Positions 59,990 through 64,000 of a DNA stretch of 64,000 nucleotides are shown here, piece after piece. Source of the DNA: Vesta saturnalis (lineage: Eukaryota; Arthropoda; Insecta; Coleoptera; Lampyridae); NCBI GenBank assembly GCA_036346205.1, contig JARFJB010001962.1, positions 805,501-869,500 of the forward strand. The letters are read 5' to 3'. The notes under the pieces were generated by a model that ran no database searches, had not been told where the DNA came from, and was given only the letters and a program-made list of their open reading frames with translations. The stretch's first letter is position 1. Every line of letters starts with the position of its first letter. The position numbers and the translations under genes were made by a program.

Positions 59990-60080
<91 letters not shown>
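59177..60080. repeat. 0.9-kb CACACG-type array ending in (CA)n
   Basis: The strand complement of the GTGCGT type: CACACGCACACACGCAC variants, ending in a pure CA tract of about 80 bp. It lies in opposite orientation to the array at 56619-57861. Open frames of repeated His-Thr are artefacts. Confidence 0.95.
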
Positions 60081-60081
<1 letters not shown>

Positions 60082-61408
60082 TCGGTTAAATGCGGAACGT
60101 GTTGCAGTTTTATAAACTTTCAGTCGTTGGAAAAAGTTCATGGCTTACTAGATATTTCAAAAAAACTAAAATTTTGCATTTTATTTAATTCTAAATAACT
60201 CTGTTATTATCGATTTTATAAAAAAATGTAGAGGAAAAAATGGTAGTGTTTTTTATGCTTTATCTACTGGTGTAGCCACTTTTGGTCTATCTCTTGTTAT
60301 TCCAAAGTTAGAGCTTTCCGTATTTTCCTACCATCTAAATTGAGAAAGACGTGTATTACAGCATCACGTAGTTCTTCTTTCGTCGCATAAGTTCGCTGAT
60401 AAACCAAATCTTTTAGAGTACCAAAAAAAAAATCCAAAGTTGAAAGATCTGGCGACCTTGGTGTCCAAGGGACCGGTCCGTTCCTACCTATCCAAGAAAT
60501 TGGAAACAGTTGGTGTAGTTACTCTCTCCCTTACAGTTAGTTGTGGGCGGAGTACCGTCGTGTTGAAACCAGCGTAAATTACGTCTTGTTAGGAAATCTA
60601 AGATATCCAGCATATCTTGAAATTCATTTTGTAGAAACTCAAGATAACGCTGGCCTATCAAGTAAATAAGGGGTCAAAGAATTCGCGATCAAATAATTTC
60701 GCACCAAACATTGTATCCAAATTTTCTTTGAGTCCGGTTTTCACGAAGTATCCTAGCATTTTCCTGCATCCATAAATGTTCATTGCGCCTGTTGAACATA
60801 CCGCAATTTGGTTTCATCAGTCCACAAAATTTGATTTTGAAACTCTGGATTCTGTTGAATCATATTAATGTACCAGTTACTAAATGTAATTCTTGCAGCT
60901 TGATCTCCTGGATGCAGTGTCTGTCCTACTGATAGATGATAAGCGTGAAACTTGTGTTTCTTCAAAACTCTCATGACTGTGGTTTGCGACACACCAACTT
61001 GAGCTGAAATTTGTCGGATCGTTTATTTGGATATTCTCGTTTGTTATTTTTAAAAATAAATACATCATGTCTAATATCGTTACAAAGCTTAAAAATGCGC
61101 ATCTGATAAAGGCACAGCCTGCTATACCTTCCATTAAAAAAAACAAAAGTTTCGATCATAACTTTGGAATAACAAAGTGGCGACGCCAGTAGATAAAGCA
61201 TAAGAAACACTACCATTTTTTGCTCTACATTTCTTTTCTCAAATCGATAATAACACAGTTATTTAGAATTAAATAAAATGCAAAATTTTAGTTTTTTTTT
61301 TAAATATCTACTAAGCCAACAACTGAAAGTGTCGTTAATTTGGGTTCATAAAACTGCAACTCTTTGCCCATTTAACCGTCCCTGTCTCGTGTAGTTTCCG
61401 AGATGCCA

Positions 61409-61411
<3 letters not shown>
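60081..61411. mobile_element. Tc1/mariner-type TIR element
   Basis: Inverted arms of about 240-280 bp run 60081-60320 and 61135-61411; shared blocks include TTTTGCATTTTATTTAATTC and GTAGTGTTTTTTATGC. The right arm has about 45 bp more at the outside, before (TA)n. The left arm is cut off exactly at the CA array. The transposase is on minus. Confidence 0.8.
60310..61030 (-). pseudogene. Transposase of the 60081-61411 element, broken
   Basis: An HTH end (GVSQTTVMRVLKKHKFHAYH) is followed by SNWYINMIQQNPEFQNQILW and TDETKL (first Asp). A frameshift comes next, then NEHLWMQENARILRENRTQR, KFGYNVWCEII and RWFQHDGTPP (second Asp). Remnants of a LG-VGTDRSLG and DLVYQRTYATKEELRD block lie in other frames. 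The third Asp region reads FQLWIFF and cannot be confirmed. It belongs to the same broad group as the DD41D copies. Confidence 0.7.

Positions 61412-61474
<63 letters not shown>
61412..61474. repeat. (TA)n microsatellite
   Basis: A TA tract abuts the right end of the preceding element, about 195 bp before the HOIL-1L-like exon. Confidence 0.95.
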
Positions 61475-61478
<4 letters not shown>

Positions 61479-61668
61479 TGTCAAAACTTTTATACTTTAT
61501 CTAGGAAAAAGCCTTTATCCTATCGGCTTATCGCCCTACCTTTTTTTTAATATTTCATTGACATCCCTACAGAAATGTCAAACTTGTTATAGCATCTTGT
61601 AGCCTCTATTACTGTTTCAATATTTCATTAAAAAATATAACGCAATTAATATACTGTTTTCATTTCAG

Positions 61669-62542
61669 ACCATAAACCTGACAAAATCAAACCTAACACA
61701 CAAGAGAACATAGACATAGAAAATGCGCAATCTTCAGAAAAAAACAAAATTGAAACTGAAGTACAGGAAAAAGCTGTTGATCATAAAGATAACTTGGTAG
61801 ACAAAAAGAAGAAACACCTCCAAATCATCTGAAATGTGAAACACTTAACGGTCATGCAGAAATTGCAATTGCTTCAAATATGATTGCAAAATTTGAAAAC
61901 TTTGAAGATATAGAAGATTACGATTCGCATACATTGAAACCGGAAAAAAATAGAAAAATCTGGGAATGTATTATGTGCACTTTTATAAATGAACAATCAA
62001 CTAACGTTTGTGCCATATGTTCTACTATTAGGAAAATTAACTCCACGCAAGGAAAATCTACATACACACGAAACAAAAGAAAAGCACCTCAACCAGCAGC
62101 TCAAAAAGAACAACATTATTTACAGTTATTAAATTTAGACAATTCAGATTTAGTTGAAAGTACAGAGCAGTTTGATTGCTTAATTTGTTTATCTGAAATT
62201 AAACCTCGTGATGGCGTTACGTTAAGAGAATGTTTGCATCAATTTTGTAAAAAGTGTCTAGCACATACAATTGAATTTACCGAAGAAGCTGAAGTAAAAT
62301 GCCCTTATCGTGATAATGATTACTCTTGTGATATTTCACTTCAGGATAGAGAAATAAAAGCCTTGGTTTCTCCAGAATTATATGAACAATTTTTAGCTAA
62401 ATCCGTTGCTCAGGCAGAAAATAAGATTGATAAATCCTTTCATTGTAAAACACCTGATTGTAAAGGATGGTGCATTTTTGAAGATAACGTTAACGAATTT
62501 CATTGTCCGGTTTGCAGGAGAAATAATTGTTTGACATGTCAG
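61669..62542 (+). CDS. RBCK1: HOIL-1L/RBCK1-like protein, exon 3: NZF2, RING1, IBR
   Basis: The acceptor TTTCAG opens the exon in phase with exon 2. About 45 codons on, an extra base in an A-rich run (61803-61812, DKKKK against KEETPPNHLKCETLNG) shifts the frame; the second frame then stays open. It holds an NZF (WECIMCTFINEQSTNVCAIC) with the TF pair typical of ubiquitin binding, a basic-proline stretch, RING1 (FDCLICLSEIKPRDG, LRECLHQFCKKCLAHTIEF, VKCPYRDNDYSC) and the IBR (FHCKTPDCKGWCIFEDNVNE, FHCPVCRRNNCLTC). The EIKAL and HCKTPDCKGWC segments are nearly those of HOIL-1L. The exon ends at CAG/GTAAGG. RING2 with its catalytic Cys must lie beyond the window. The frameshift may be an assembly error. 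Confidence 0.85.
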
Positions 62543-64000
62543 GTAAGGACTAATAGTTTAGATACAAATTCTGTATTATAAGTGTTTTGTAACTGTGGTT
62601 TCATATTATTTGAGTCATTTTAAATTAATCTCAACACGCAATGCAAAAAATTATTTAAAAGTTAATTGCACGACACAGTAATCAGAATATTGTTTTTCTA
62701 AACGAATATTAAAACTGGTTGCTTATTATTAAAATATCTTTAATCGCCATCCTCTCGTTAAAATTGTGGTATACACACAGGTCCTCGGTATCCAAACATA
62801 TGTTGTTTGCACTAACTGTAATTAAATCTGCGCAACTAAATAAATAAATTAAGGTTACAACTACCGTTTTCTGCTACACGTATAGGCACACTAATACAAC
62901 TTTCTATGTTTTGACTTATGCTTAATTGATATAAAACTGGTTATCGAGTAAAAATAATTTTTGGAATGTAAACAAAATATTATATGCTGTACATACACAC
63001 AAAATTGTTTTATAGAAAACGAATTAATTATAAAATCCTCATTAAAATATAACATAGAGTTAAAATTACAGTTGGTGTAATTATATAATACCAATATTGA
63101 GTAGCATACTTTGTTTAATAATAAATGCTAAAAATCCTAAATTTTTATAAAACGGTTAAAAGAAAGAAATGACAGCAGGTATTACGTAACGCTTAATTAA
63201 AAAACAAAGTAATAAAATCTCTGTTTTATTTATCAGACTAGAATAGTAGGAAAACAAAAATTTTACAATAGTTTGATTATCTCGTCATTTAAGATTAAAC
63301 ATACAGTGAAAAACTTATTTACAAAATCAAACATAGGTAAATTATGTAATCTAGAATATATATTAACGTATAAAGCCCACACACATTCGAATGGTAATCT
63401 TGCAGTATTGTTTTATTGTATAGGAAGCATCTGGAATGTTTCTTTAGGAAAAGTAAATGATATCCTTGCGGTGCTCGTCCAAAGGAGTCAAAATATTCCC
63501 CATTACTATACTCGTCAATATATATAGCGGTCCAGTGCTGACTTGGTTTGTTTGCAGGATCCGTGTTTAGGATAATTGCACACGGTCTAGGTGCGTGTCG
63601 TGGCAGCTGATTAGAAGCACATTACAAACCGAAACGCATTCTTATGCTTGGGGATCGATTTCAAAAATCTCAACACTTGTGCCGCATACATCTTTAGAGG
63701 TCCAGTATTAGGTGAAATAACAATCATTTTCTTCATCCGCTTCATCTTGAGCGATTATAGCTTATTAACTAGTAAAAACATCTAATACCCTAATGCTGCT
63801 TCATAATAATGTTCAACCGTTAGTAATTGTACTTTAAATACACGCAAGGGCTAATGTCTAATATTTTATTTTACCATTAGTATTACACAGATATGGGATT
63901 ATTCTTAAAAAAAATTAGCTAAGTTCCCCACGCTACCTTGAAATACTACATAGGCTTTCAATTCTTCTTTGTCCCTGAATCTGTACCGCATACATCTTTC
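62543..64000. other. Next intron of the HOIL-1L-like gene, to the window end
   Basis: No further RBR exon is recognised. A short sequence CCGCATACATCTTT recurs at about 63681 and 63987. The rest is AT-rich and featureless. Confidence 0.5.

Noticed and set aside
56619..60080. Telomeric or centromeric satellite
   Set aside because: The units are dinucleotide/hexanucleotide GT types, not the TTAGG insect telomere repeat, and lie inside a gene intron.
56585..60198. Long open frames (up to about 430 codons) of His-Thr or Cys-Val repeats
   Set aside because: They lie wholly in GT/CA arrays, are open on both strands and in several frames, and have no start context; they are products of the repeat, not genes.
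61880..62581. A separate RING gene starting at the ATG at 61880
   Set aside because: Upstream codons in phase with the UBL exon lead into it across one frameshift, and UBL-NZF-RBR is one HOIL-1L-type protein, so it is an internal Met.

Overview
The window is AT-rich nuclear DNA from an arthropod, most likely an insect. The evidence is short canonical GT-AG introns, very dense Tc1/mariner-type DNA transposons, a PIF/Harbinger element, Jockey- and CR1-like retrotransposons, and two host genes with clear animal homology. I cannot fix the order or species. There are no operons, CRISPR arrays or rRNA genes.

Two host genes are recognisable. On the minus strand at about 10.9-12.6 kb lie the 5' exons of a CAP-Gly gene. 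Its N-terminal block aligns with the first CAP-Gly region of CYLD, the Lys63/Met1-ubiquitin deubiquitinase; the catalytic part is not in view. On the plus strand from 41.27 kb to beyond 62.54 kb lies a HOIL-1L (RBCK1)-like gene. It has a long N-terminal extension with an NZF zinc finger, a LUBAC-tethering-like helix, a UBL domain, a second NZF, then RING1 and IBR of an RBR ligase. It is split by a 55-bp intron and a 17.5-kb intron full of transposons, and the fourth RBR element lies outside the window. A putative linear-ubiquitin eraser and a linear-ubiquitin ligase subunit therefore stand head to head about 28.7 kb apart.

The rest is layered mobile DNA. From left to right: a mariner (846-4202) split by a decayed Jockey-like retrotransposon; a DD41D element (4629-6344) and a Tc1-like element (6421-7854), separated and flanked by (TA)n; the CYLD-like exons; a 5.3-kb transposon (12981-18254) whose broken protein has zinc-binding CxxC/HxxC blocks, a FEN/PIN-like acidic motif and a tesmin-type CXC domain; a DD41D element (18943-22928) carrying a probable LTR-retrotransposon fragment; a CR1-like relic with Tc1/mariner and hairpin MITE insertions (23.4-26.9 kb); a 1.64-kb palindromic element (29432-31072); another DD41D element (31653-34405); a 0.6-kb MITE; and a complete-ended PIF/Harbinger element (35345-40232). 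The Harbinger element has interleaved transposase and MADF genes, a nested retrotransposon and a tRNA-like gene. Inside the long HOIL-1L intron lie six more TIR elements, long (TA)n tracts and two kilobase-scale GT/CA-type arrays.

The most unusual theme is structural. Many of the DD41D/Tc1 elements have very long inverted arms, and several contain two oppositely oriented transposase copies, one of them internally deleted. Their arms also repeat a TA-flanked CAGGGTG terminal motif. None of the transposase genes is intact.
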